A stretch of DNA of 27,159 bases, taken from contig CAAGLS010000129.1 of the NCBI GenBank assembly GCA_900770845.1, positions 1-27,159 of the forward strand, read 5' to 3'. A program made the translations under genes and the position numbers. The stretch's first letter is position 1. Every line of letters begins with the position of its first letter. The stretch is from an uncultured Prevotella sp. Its GTDB lineage: Bacteria; Bacteroidota; Bacteroidia; Bacteroidales; Bacteroidaceae. Under the pieces are notes generated by a model that was given only the letters and a program-made list of their open reading frames with translations, did not search any database and was not told the DNA's origin. This document shows, piece after piece, positions 7,568-15,281 of this stretch.

Positions 7568-8558
7568 GTCTTTCTCCATTGTCCTGCTCCTGATGGCGGT
7601 GCTGTTGGCGGGTTGCTATTCGCACAAGCCACGCTATTCTGGCGTGCGCCCTAATCGCGCCGCCTTTTCCCAGCGCCAGTTGGACTCCCTCTCATTCGCC
7701 TCTTCCCACCATTATTCCCAAGGTTACAACTTTGTGGTGCGTGACGATTCCATCGAGCTTATCAAGCAGCAGCCCGAGGAGTTGCTTTCCCATCTGCCAA
7801 CGGATTCATTCGCCATCCACAAGCATGAGCATGTGGTGGTGGCCGACATACGGAAGCTTCCCAACGACACCGTGGATTCCATCTGGGTTCAGCTTGCCAC
7901 GGCCGATTACCGCTTTGGTTGGGTCCGAGAGTCGAAGATGATCAAAAAGGTGGTGCCCGACGACCCCATCTCGCAGTTCATTTCCACCTTTTCCGATGTC
8001 CACTTGCTCATCTTCCTGATTGTCATCGTTGTATTCTCGCTGTTCAATTTAGTGCGTAAAATCTCTTCCCAAAACGCCCATATCGTCCATTTTAACGACA
8101 TCCGCTCGTTCTATCCCACGTTCCTCTGCCTGCTTGTCGCATGCAGTGCCGCCCTATACGCCCTCATACAGATGTATGCGCCCGAAGTGTGGCAGCATTT
8201 CTATTATCATCCCACACTGAATCCCTTCTCCCAGCCGCCCATCATGGAGGTGTTTCTCGTCTCAGTGTGGCTGATGTTGATAGTCGGCTTGGCCGCTGTC
8301 GATGATGCCCGCCACCAGCTGCCCGCCGGCGAGGCGCTGCTCTATACGGCAGGTTTGGCGGCCGTGTGTGCTTTCGACTACATCGTGTTCTCGCTCACCA
8401 CCTTATATTATATAGGTGTTCCCCTTTTCTTCGTTTATCTCTGGTATGCCTTGCGACAGTATTACCGCCATAGCCGCTACATCTATATCTGCGGCAATTG
8501 CGGCGCGTTGCTCCGCCGCAAGGGGCGGTGTCCCCATTGCGGCATGATGAACGAATGA
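7557..8558 (+). CDS. Lipobox-bearing multi-pass membrane protein with SH3-like and zinc-ribbon segments
   Basis: The 333-residue product starts inside the end of the U32 gene. Residues 1-20 are a lipoprotein signal ending LLAGC (lipid on Cys20). Residues 55-130 form a soluble domain, with VVVADIRKLPNDTVDS and FGWVRESKM suggesting a bacterial SH3-like fold. About five hydrophobic helices follow (148-166, 188-206, 231-248, 262-280, 284-300). The tail has CGNCGALLRRKGRCPHCG, a zinc ribbon with Cys312, 315, 325 and 328. A lipid-anchored N-terminus on a polytopic inner-membrane protein with a probably cytoplasmic zinc ribbon is unusual. I do not recognise a named family; a sensor or assembly role is possible but unsupported. 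It is probably last in the metA operon; I see no clear terminator in 8559-8640. Confidence 0.85.
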   Translation: MPNKSFSIVLLLMAVLLAGCYSHKPRYSGVRPNRAAFSQRQLDSLSFASSHHYSQGYNFVVRDDSIELIKQQPEELLSHLPTDSFAIHKHEHVVVADIRKLPNDTVDSIWVQLATADYRFGWVRESKMIKKVVPDDPISQFISTFSDVHLLIFLIVIVVFSLFNLVRKISSQNAHIVHFNDIRSFYPTFLCLLVACSAALYALIQMYAPEVWQHFYYHPTLNPFSQPPIMEVFLVSVWLMLIVGLAAVDDARHQLPAGEALLYTAGLAAVCAFDYIVFSLTTLYYIGVPLFFVYLWYALRQYYRHSRYIYICGNCGALLRRKGRCPHCGMMNE

Positions 8559-8640
8559 TTTTCTGTGCGAAATACCCACTCAAAGCCATGCATAGTAGGC
8601 GGATAGTTCATTGTTGCTCGCGTTTTCATCATTTATTAGG

Positions 8641-8672
8641 ATTGTCCAATTTGTAATGATTCCTTAATTTTG
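8641..8672 (+). promoter_or_regulatory. Bacteroidetes-type promoter for the TonB-dependent receptor
   Basis: The -7 box TAATTTTG (8665-8672) fits TAnnTTTG, with ATTG at 8641-8644 and a 20-base spacer. Transcription would start near 8678-8680, only a few bases before the first ATG at 8684, so the message has almost no leader. No Fur-like or other operator is evident. Confidence 0.65.
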
Positions 8673-8683
8673 CGGCATAATAA

Positions 8684-11134
8684 ATGATAACTATGCAGAA
8701 ACAACACAGAACACGCTGGGCGCAGTCCCTTCGCTTTATTGCCGTGGCATTGTTGGCAGGCAGCCAGCTCCCCGCCGTGGCCGAGACCGCCATCGAGGCT
8801 CCCTCGTTGTCCGATTCCTCAAGAGTCTATGATTTGGATGCCGTCTATGTGGTGGCACAGCCCAAGGAACAACTCCTGCTGCGCCGGCAGTCGCTCAGCA
8901 GCTCGATGTTCTCCGGCTCGGAGATGGCCAGTTTCCATATTGACGACCTCCGCAGCCTGTCGGCCTATTCTCCCAATTTCATCATGCCCGATTATGGCTC
9001 TCGCTACACCTCCTCGCTCTATTCGCGAGGCATCGGGTCTCGAATCAATGCGCCCGCTGTGGGAATCTATGTGGATGGCATCCCCGTGATGAGCAAGAGT
9101 GCCTTCAACTCCCATTTCTATGATGTGGAGCGTGTAGACGTGTTGCGCGGCCCGCAAGGCACCCTTTACGGGATGAACTCCGAGGGCGGACTGGTCAGAG
9201 TCTACACCCGCAATCCGCTCCGCTATCAGGGCACCGACATCAAGGCGGGCGTTGGCTCGCATGGCTATCAGAACTATCAGGTTTCCAACTACAGCCGTTT
9301 GGGCCACAATCTTGGGCTGATGGCCGGGGGCTTCTACAATGGCCAGAACGGATTCTTCCGCAATGTCACCCTCGGCACCCGTGCCGACAAAATCAAGGAG
9401 GCTGGCGGCCGCTTGAAACTCGTCTGGTCGCCGTCGGAGCGTTGGAACATTTCCCTCCTCGGCGACTATCAATACACCTGGCAGAACGGCTTCCCCTACG
9501 GCCAGCTCGATCTGCAGTCGGGGCGTGCAGCCTCACCGGCTTCCAACCATCAGGGCTTCTACCGCCGCAATGTCGTCAACACGGGACTCAACGTTGGCTT
9601 CCGTGGCAATTGGTTCGACTTCTATTCCGTCTCCTCCTACCAGTACCTCAAGGACTACATGCGGATGGACATCGACTATATGCCGGCCGACTACATGTAT
9701 ATGGAAGAGCGTCAGTTCCAAAATGCCTTCACCCAGGAGCTGTCGCTCAAGAGCAACCGTCCGGGCTTTTGGCATTGGACCCTTGGCGGCTTCTTCTCCG
9801 CACAGTGGCTGAAAACCAACGCACCCGTGTACATGCAGGATGAAATGGACAAGTTCCTCGGCGGCAACATCCAGTCTGCCATGTACAATGCCATGGTCAA
9901 CGCCATGGCTCAGAAGATGATGCAGCGCGGACTCACGCAGGAGCAGGCCATGGCCGCAGCCCAGGCCGCCATCGCCAAGGCGGGTGGGGTGGAGGTCAGC
10001 TCCGATTTGCAGACCATCCCCGGGCTGTTCCGTACCCCCGTCTACAATCTCGGCTTCTACCATGAGTCTTCGTTCGACCTTACGCCACGCCTCACGGCCA
10101 CACTCGGTCTTCGCTACGACTACAGCCACGTCTCCATCGACTATGCCACGTCGGCCCGCATGTTGACCCAGGTGAGTGTGATGGGGCGCGCGGCCACCCA
10201 GAACCTCTCGGTGGCCCTTGCCGACCAGCGCCACAACGACTACAACCAGTTGTTGCCCAAGTTCAGCCTCAACTACCGCTTCGACCGCGCGGGCAGCAAT
10301 GTCTATGCCACAGTGAGCAAAGGCTATCGCGCCGGAGGCTACAACATCCAGATGTTCTCCGACATCCTCTCCACCATGCTGCAGCAGAACAGTGCACAGC
10401 GCGGCGACTACGAGATTCCTGTGGGCATGGCCCAGCTTGACGACATAGCCAATACTGTGAGCTACAAGCCGGAGACGAGCTGGAACTATGAGGCTGGTGT
10501 CCACCTCAACCTCTTCGACAACAGTGTGCACTTCGACCTCGCGGCATTCTATATGCAGGTGCGCAACCAGCAGATCTCCCAGATGGCCGGCAACTATGGC
10601 TTTGGCCGCATGATGACCAATGCGGGCAAGAGCTACAGCTGCGGCATTGAGGCCACGCTTCGGGGCAACGCTTTCGACAACCACTTCAGCTACATGCTCA
10701 GTTATGGCCTCACACATGCAGCCTTCAAGGAGTACAGCGACACCGTGCGTGTGGGCAGAAACTTGACGAGGGTGGATTATAAGGACAACCGCATTCCCTT
10801 CATTCCGCAGCACACCCTGGCGGCATCGGCCGACTACCGTTTCGATTTCGGTGGCCGCTGCCTCCGCAGCCTCACCTTGGGAGCCAACTTCAACGGTCAG
10901 GGCAAGACCTACTGGGACGAGGCCAACACCATCAGCCAGAAGTTCTATGGTGTGTTGGGCGCCCATCTTGCTGCCGACTTCGGATGGTTGGGCATCAACG
11001 TGTGGGGGCATAACCTCACCCAGACGCGCTACAACACGTTTGCCGTGGAGAGTGCGGCCACAGGCCAGAGCCACTGGTTTGCCCAGCGCGGCAACCCCTT
11101 CCAGATGGGAGTCGACGTGAATCTCCACTTTTAA
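8684..11134 (+). CDS. TonB-dependent outer-membrane receptor (non-SusC type)
   Basis: The 816-residue protein has a signal peptide ending about AVAET, then a TonB-box-like segment (VYDLDAVYVVA), a plug domain and a 22-strand-type barrel ending in an aromatic residue (NLHF). Plug hallmarks are YSRGIGSR, VGIYVDGIP and VERVDVLRGPQGTLYG. It lacks the N-terminal carboxypeptidase-like domain of SusC proteins and has no SusD partner, so it resembles siderophore, haem or vitamin receptors more than glycan importers. An odd Met- and Ala-rich insert covers about 384-440 (YNAMVNAMAQKMMQRG), probably an extracellular loop. Met4 (8693) is an alternative start that gives a leader of about 14 bases and a more typical signal peptide. 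The gene stands alone, with its own promoter and terminator. Substrate unknown. Confidence 0.93.
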   Translation: MITMQKQHRTRWAQSLRFIAVALLAGSQLPAVAETAIEAPSLSDSSRVYDLDAVYVVAQPKEQLLLRRQSLSSSMFSGSEMASFHIDDLRSLSAYSPNFIMPDYGSRYTSSLYSRGIGSRINAPAVGIYVDGIPVMSKSAFNSHFYDVERVDVLRGPQGTLYGMNSEGGLVRVYTRNPLRYQGTDIKAGVGSHGYQNYQVSNYSRLGHNLGLMAGGFYNGQNGFFRNVTLGTRADKIKEAGGRLKLVWSPSERWNISLLGDYQYTWQNGFPYGQLDLQSGRAASPASNHQGFYRRNVVNTGLNVGFRGNWFDFYSVSSYQYLKDYMRMDIDYMPADYMYMEERQFQNAFTQELSLKSNRPGFWHWTLGGFFSAQWLKTNAPVYMQDEMDKFLGGNIQSAMYNAMVNAMAQKMMQRGLTQEQAMAAAQAAIAKAGGVEVSSDLQTIPGLFRTPVYNLGFYHESSFDLTPRLTATLGLRYDYSHVSIDYATSARMLTQVSVMGRAATQNLSVALADQRHNDYNQLLPKFSLNYRFDRAGSNVYATVSKGYRAGGYNIQMFSDILSTMLQQNSAQRGDYEIPVGMAQLDDIANTVSYKPETSWNYEAGVHLNLFDNSVHFDLAAFYMQVRNQQISQMAGNYGFGRMMTNAGKSYSCGIEATLRGNAFDNHFSYMLSYGLTHAAFKEYSDTVRVGRNLTRVDYKDNRIPFIPQHTLAASADYRFDFGGRCLRSLTLGANFNGQGKTYWDEANTISQKFYGVLGAHLAADFGWLGINVWGHNLTQTRYNTFAVESAATGQSHWFAQRGNPFQMGVDVNLHF

Positions 11135-11213
11135 GGCCTCCTTGCCTTTTCGCCCCAAGGCCAAAGAGAAAGACAAACCACGAGTGAATTTACAATAATT
11201 GATGAAAACCAAT

Positions 11214-11256
11214 GAGCCCGGACAGATTTCGCATCTGTTCGGGTTCTTCTTTTTCT
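11214..11256 (+). terminator. Rho-independent terminator of the TonB-dependent receptor gene
   Basis: A 14-bp stem pairs 11214-11227 (GAGCCCGGACAGAT) with 11233-11246 around TTCGC, with two G-T wobbles, and leads into TTCTTTTTCT. It lies 80 bases after the receptor stop. Confidence 0.88.
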
Positions 11257-11320
11257 CTATTCGCCCTTTGGCTGTTGGGGGAGCATGGGGCCAGGGCTGC
11301 CTGGTGTTGGAGCGTTTGGC

Positions 11321-11338
11321 GTCAGACTGTAGTCTGAC
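11321..11338. repeat. Perfect palindrome in a repeat-rich intergenic region
   Basis: GTCAGACTGTAGTCTGAC pairs 8 bp on each side of a GT centre. The TCTGAC half also appears in the 22-bp tandem units 50 bases downstream, so the two may belong to one repeat family. It could be an operator or a hairpin; no partner gene identifies it. Confidence 0.6.
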
Positions 11339-11367
11339 CCACAGGACAATGTTGCGGCGAGCGAGGG

Positions 11368-11455
11368 GAGCTGGCGAACGAGGGACGGCGGTCTGGCGGA
11401 CGTGGGACTGCGGTCTGACGGACGTGGGACGATGGTCTGACGAACGTGGGACGAG
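11368..11455. repeat. Tandem repeat, four units of 22 bp
   Basis: Units start at 11368, 11390, 11412 and 11434, each exactly 22 bases. The last three share GGTCTGrCGrACGTGGGAC and differ mainly in the final three bases; the first is more diverged. G-rich on the plus strand. The region 11257-11565 is otherwise without a convincing gene: a frame through the repeats encodes only low-complexity sequence. Confidence 0.8.
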
Positions 11456-11565
11456 GGGAATTGGCGTTGTGGGAGAGGCGGCGGGGAACGTATGGACGGT
11501 CGGCACGTGTGAGGCTTGGGTTGCTGGTTCGTTCGAAATTATCTTAATTCGTTGGCTCGTTATGG

Positions 11566-11594
11566 TTGATTCTTGAGAATTTTAATTAACTTTG
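11566..11594 (+). promoter_or_regulatory. Bacteroidetes-type promoter for the vWA lipoprotein gene
   Basis: The -7 box TAACTTTG (11587-11594) fits TAnnTTTG. TTG at 11566-11568 is a weak -33 with an 18-base spacer. Transcription would start near 11601, giving a leader of about 27 bases before the ATG at 11628. It may drive the whole cluster to 21394. Confidence 0.6.
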
Positions 11595-11627
11595 CAAACT
11601 GAACATACCCCTATAATCGTATCTCAG

Positions 11628-13103
11628 ATGAAAAGAAAACTGGAATATTCGCTCGTTGCATCCTTGCTGTGCGCCTCGTTGGCTCTTACCTCGTGCGGAA
11701 ACGGAGCAAAAAAGGAACTGAACAAGCTGCTGCTCGAAGTGGCCGAAGGCGATGCCACGGTTGACGGTGACGACTGGGCGAAAATCACTGACTTCTTGGA
11801 CAAAAACAAGGCCCGCTTCAAGAGTTTCTACAAGGACGGCCGGCTTGACTCGGAGGCCGTGGAGGAATACATAGAGGACTTCTTCGCACACCGTCGTCCG
11901 CCAAAGACCATCAGCTTCACCAACGTGGCCATCAAGGTCAATTTCTATCTGGAGCGCTCGGGTTCCATGGTGCCCTACGACTCGCCACGGGGCGACGGTT
12001 CGTTCAAGGCGGCCATTGTGGATATGCTCAACGCCTTGCCGGGCAACGACAACAAGATGTTTGTGGTCAACTCGTCGGTGACTCCTTATCCGCAAGGGCT
12101 GCGCCAGTTTGTGCGCGACGCCGACATCTTTGGCGCCACCAAGGGATTGGGCGACGCAAGTTATACCGACTTTGGCCAAATCTTTGACAATATCCTGAAC
12201 AAGACGGGAGGTGACGAACTGAGCATCCTCGTGACGGACATGATCTACAGCACACGCGACATGGCCGGCGTGAATCCGCAGAAGGTTTTCGCCGAGGCTC
12301 AGGGCATGACCTCCAACGTGTTCAAGGCCAGCGTGAGGGAGAAGAGTATGCTCATCATCAAGATGGAAGGGTCGTACAACGGCCCTTACTATGCCTACAA
12401 TGCTCCGCAGAGCGGGAAGAACTACGACGGAAAGCGGCCCTACTACATCATCATGGTGGGCGACAACAAGGTGATGCGCCGTTTGGCCAAGAACAGCATC
12501 TACCAGACTTTCTGCGATTTCGCCCGTCTGCGCGGATACGAGAACATGTATCTCTTCGACACCGACGACCTTTATTCGCCCTATTATTCGCTTCTTTTGG
12601 CTGGCAGCGACATGAGGGGAAGCTTCCGCCCGGTAAGGGGGCAGGACACACAGGTGACGAAGATAGAGGATGTCAGGCCCGACAAGAACTCGGGCGACCT
12701 GCAGTTGGAACTGGCCGTGGACCTTGGCGGCATGTTCATCGACAAGGACTACCTGACCAATATCAGCAACTATGATGTGAAATCCGATGGAAAGGCAACT
12801 ATCAAGGAGATACGCGAGGTGAGGGCGTCGGACATGACACCCAATGAGAAGAAGTATCTCGGCACAGCCACCCACATCTTCGTGCTGACGTTGGAAAAGC
12901 CCGCAGCGGGTGACATCAGCATCAAACTGCTCAACCGGCTGCCGCGCTGGGTGGAGGCGAGCAACGACGACGACGACACGACCGTGGAGCCCCAGACCAC
13001 GTTCGGCCTGAGCCACCTCCTGCAGGGCATCTACGACAGCTATGCCCGTAACGCCGACGGCACGCCATGCTATTTCGACCTGGAGCTGGAAATCAAGCGA
13101 TAG
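11628..13103 (+). CDS. Lipoprotein with von Willebrand factor A-like domain
   Basis: The 491-residue protein starts at 11628 with a signal ending LALTSC (lipid on Cys23). A charged helical stretch (27-90) leads to an A-type domain. The MIDAS-like motif at 109-113 is ERSGS followed by Met, where the usual first residue is Asp; Thr180-Asp181 in SYTDFG and Asp204 in LVTDMIYS take the places of the other metal-site segments. A second all-beta segment (about 335-450) and the sequence TFGLSHLLQGIYDSYAR follow. The protein should be anchored in the envelope facing the periplasm or the surface and bind a partner through the metal site. It heads the cluster with a tubulin-like and an actin-like gene; the membrane-protein gene follows by 38 bases. 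The exact family is not recognised; the A-domain call rests on the three motifs in order. Confidence 0.85.
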   Translation: MKRKLEYSLVASLLCASLALTSCGNGAKKELNKLLLEVAEGDATVDGDDWAKITDFLDKNKARFKSFYKDGRLDSEAVEEYIEDFFAHRRPPKTISFTNVAIKVNFYLERSGSMVPYDSPRGDGSFKAAIVDMLNALPGNDNKMFVVNSSVTPYPQGLRQFVRDADIFGATKGLGDASYTDFGQIFDNILNKTGGDELSILVTDMIYSTRDMAGVNPQKVFAEAQGMTSNVFKASVREKSMLIIKMEGSYNGPYYAYNAPQSGKNYDGKRPYYIIMVGDNKVMRRLAKNSIYQTFCDFARLRGYENMYLFDTDDLYSPYYSLLLAGSDMRGSFRPVRGQDTQVTKIEDVRPDKNSGDLQLELAVDLGGMFIDKDYLTNISNYDVKSDGKATIKEIREVRASDMTPNEKKYLGTATHIFVLTLEKPAAGDISIKLLNRLPRWVEASNDDDDTTVEPQTTFGLSHLLQGIYDSYARNADGTPCYFDLELEIKR

Positions 13104-13141
13104 GAAACTGTTGAACTTGAAGAGAAACATATCAGACAACA

Positions 13142-13591
13142 ATGAAGAAATATACCCTTTATCTCATTGCCGGGCTTGTGGCGACAGTGGCACTGGTGCT
13201 GCTCTCCGGAACGATTCTCGATGCCATGTTCGCGGGGCAGACCGAGTTTGCCAACGAGATGTACAACAACAACCTCTACCAGATGACGACCCTTTTCTCG
13301 GCGCTCTATGCCTGGGTGCTGGCGGCCGTGTTCTATTACGTGGTCAACTCGGTGAGCTTCTCCCGCTGGTATCATTGGCTCATCGTGTTGGGCGTGGCCG
13401 CCGTGGCCTCAAGCGTCACCGCATACACCTACTGCGATGGGATATTCGCCGACGACGGAGTGGACTTTGGCGACCAGCTCTTCGGCTTTGCCGTGGCCAA
13501 TCTCTTGGTTGAGGCGATGCTGTTTGTGATTGCCAGCTTCTCCATGAGATGGTGGAGCAGCAACTGCCGCCATACACCCATCCCCGAGTGA
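13142..13591 (+). CDS. Small four-helix membrane protein, unknown function
   Basis: The 149-residue protein has four predicted membrane helices (about 5-25, 47-68, 78-96, 113-134) with short loops. The first loop is polar (TEFANEMYNNNLYQ), the third holds an acidic CDGIFADDGVDFGD. No motif identifies a family. It lies 38 bases after the vWA lipoprotein and 122 bases before the tubulin-like gene on the same strand, so it is probably the membrane component of the same cluster. The 13592-13713 gap has no clear TAnnTTTG box but contains three GATGCAW copies and a short TGCATGATGCA palindrome (13672-13682), which could be a site for a regulator. Confidence 0.8.
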   Translation: MKKYTLYLIAGLVATVALVLLSGTILDAMFAGQTEFANEMYNNNLYQMTTLFSALYAWVLAAVFYYVVNSVSFSRWYHWLIVLGVAAVASSVTAYTYCDGIFADDGVDFGDQLFGFAVANLLVEAMLFVIASFSMRWWSSNCRHTPIPE

Positions 13592-13713
13592 CGCTGATGC
13601 ATACACAGTCGATGCAAAGCCGGGAGCTTGGAACATTTTAGTGTAATTTAGGAAAACATGCGTTGTGCTTTGTGCATGATGCAATAACATGGATATTGTG
13701 ACTTAGAAAGAAG

Positions 13714-15258
13714 ATGCGTTTGTTTCTATTTTTAGTTGGAGGAACCGGCTCGCGCGTGATGCGTCCGCTGCTGATGCAGTTGGCGGCAGGCGTGCATCCC
13801 GTCAGCGAGCAAGGTCAGCCCATGCCTTTGGAAATCGTGCCCATCATCGTCGACCCGCACAAGGCCAATGAGGACCTGAAGCGCACCGACAACCTCATGC
13901 GGTGGTACAAACAGCTGCGCCGCGAGCTATACGGTGAGGAAGTGAACGTCACCAAGGGGTTCTTCTCGGTGAAGATCTCCTCCTTGAGCGACATCCTGCC
14001 CGGCGGCTCCAACCTCAGCGACTCCTTCCTCTTCAATTTGTCCGGCATAGAGTCGAAGCAGTTCCAGGACTTCCTTTCCTATTCCACCCTCGACACAGCC
14101 AATCAGGCACTTGTGTCGATGCTCTTCAGCGAGGACCAGTTGAGGACCAAGATGGACATCGGCTTCGTAGGCTCGCCCAACATCGGCAGCGTGGCCCTCA
14201 ACGAGTTTAAGGATTCGGAGGAGTTCAAGCAGTTCAGCAACGTGTTTCAGAAGAACGACCGCATCTTTGTGGTGTCGAGCATCTTCGGCGGCACGGGAGC
14301 CGCCGGTTATCCCGTCATCGTGAAGAACATCCGCAATGCGGCCAACAATGCCAACATCAACAACCGTGGCGACCTGCGCGACGCGCGCATCGGCGCGCTC
14401 ACCGTGCTGCCCTACTTCAATGTGCAGCAAGATCCCGACAGTCCCATATCGCGGGCCGACTTCATATCGAAGACCAAAAGCGCCCTCTATTATTACCACG
14501 ACAACCTGACGGGCCTGCGCCGCGGAGGCAAGGACCTGAACATGTCGAAGGTGAACGCCTGCTACTATCTTGGCGATGAGGTGCCTTCGAATCCCTATTT
14601 CAACGACCCCGGCGGAAACGGACAGCGCAACGACGCCCACGTTGTGGAGTATGTCGGTGCACTGGCCATCTTGGACTTTCTCCAGATACCCGACGCGCAG
14701 CTGCAGACCCAGGACGGGAATGCCCTCAGCCCCATATTCAAGGAATACGGACTGGCCAACGACAAGACCGACCTGACGCTGAAGGACTTCGGACTCGCCA
14801 CCCGCATTGCCGTGAACAAACAGCTCTGCAAGTGGCATCTGGCCTTCCTCTACATCCAGAACCAGTTGGCCGGCGACATCGGGCGCGGCTACACCGAGGA
14901 CAAGCCCGAGATAGCCAAGGGATTCCTGATGACCAGCTTCTACAAGACCCTCACTTCGGACTTCTATGGCGGCTACCTGACGTGGCTCAACGAACTGGCC
15001 CACAACAACCGCGCTTTCCGTCCCTTCAATGTGGCAACCACGAAGATGGCCGACAGCCTCAGTGGCATAGCCTCACGCACGGGATTCTTCAAGAGTGCGC
15101 TCGACTACAAGAACCTGCTCTCAGCCCTCAACAAGGAAAGCCAGACCGCAACACGCAGCGGTCGCTTCCAAAACGGCAGACCGGCCACAAAACTGATGTC
15201 GCTGCTCGACACCGTACTCGACAGAATGGTGGACGAAAAGTTTGATGGAATCGTCTAA
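13714..15258 (+). CDS. Tubulin/FtsZ-like GTPase superfamily protein
   Basis: The 514-residue protein begins with a Rossmann-type strand and Gly-rich loop, LFLVGGTGSRVMRPL (5-19), in the position of the FtsZ/tubulin T1 loop. At 190-200, IFGGTGAAGYP follows a hydrophobic strand; GGTG(x)xG is the tubulin/FtsZ signature (T4 phosphate loop). A later segment, GQRNDAHVVEYVGALAILDF, lies where the catalytic T7 loop and helix H8 are in tubulin-like families. At about 514 residues it is longer than FtsZ and lacks FtsZ's C-terminal conserved peptide, so it is not the division protein. It best fits the 'tubulin-like' (Pfam Tubulin_2 type) families linked to membrane remodelling by gene context. The gene for a large actin-like ATPase follows by 23 bases. 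GTP binding is strongly suggested; polymerisation is not shown by sequence. Confidence 0.85.
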   Translation: MRLFLFLVGGTGSRVMRPLLMQLAAGVHPVSEQGQPMPLEIVPIIVDPHKANEDLKRTDNLMRWYKQLRRELYGEEVNVTKGFFSVKISSLSDILPGGSNLSDSFLFNLSGIESKQFQDFLSYSTLDTANQALVSMLFSEDQLRTKMDIGFVGSPNIGSVALNEFKDSEEFKQFSNVFQKNDRIFVVSSIFGGTGAAGYPVIVKNIRNAANNANINNRGDLRDARIGALTVLPYFNVQQDPDSPISRADFISKTKSALYYYHDNLTGLRRGGKDLNMSKVNACYYLGDEVPSNPYFNDPGGNGQRNDAHVVEYVGALAILDFLQIPDAQLQTQDGNALSPIFKEYGLANDKTDLTLKDFGLATRIAVNKQLCKWHLAFLYIQNQLAGDIGRGYTEDKPEIAKGFLMTSFYKTLTSDFYGGYLTWLNELAHNNRAFRPFNVATTKMADSLSGIASRTGFFKSALDYKNLLSALNKESQTATRSGRFQNGRPATKLMSLLDTVLDRMVDEKFDGIV

Positions 15259-15281
15259 ATGCCCCAACACTACAGATTAAG

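Noticed and set aside
9533..11506. 657-codon minus-strand frame opposite the TonB-dependent receptor
   Set aside because: His/Val/Ala-rich with no domain; it covers the receptor barrel, the terminator and the tandem repeat.
11199..11576. 125-codon frame spanning the terminator and 22-bp tandem repeat
   Set aside because: It starts upstream of a strong terminator, runs through non-coding repeats and gives Arg/Gly/Trp-rich low complexity; no promoter.
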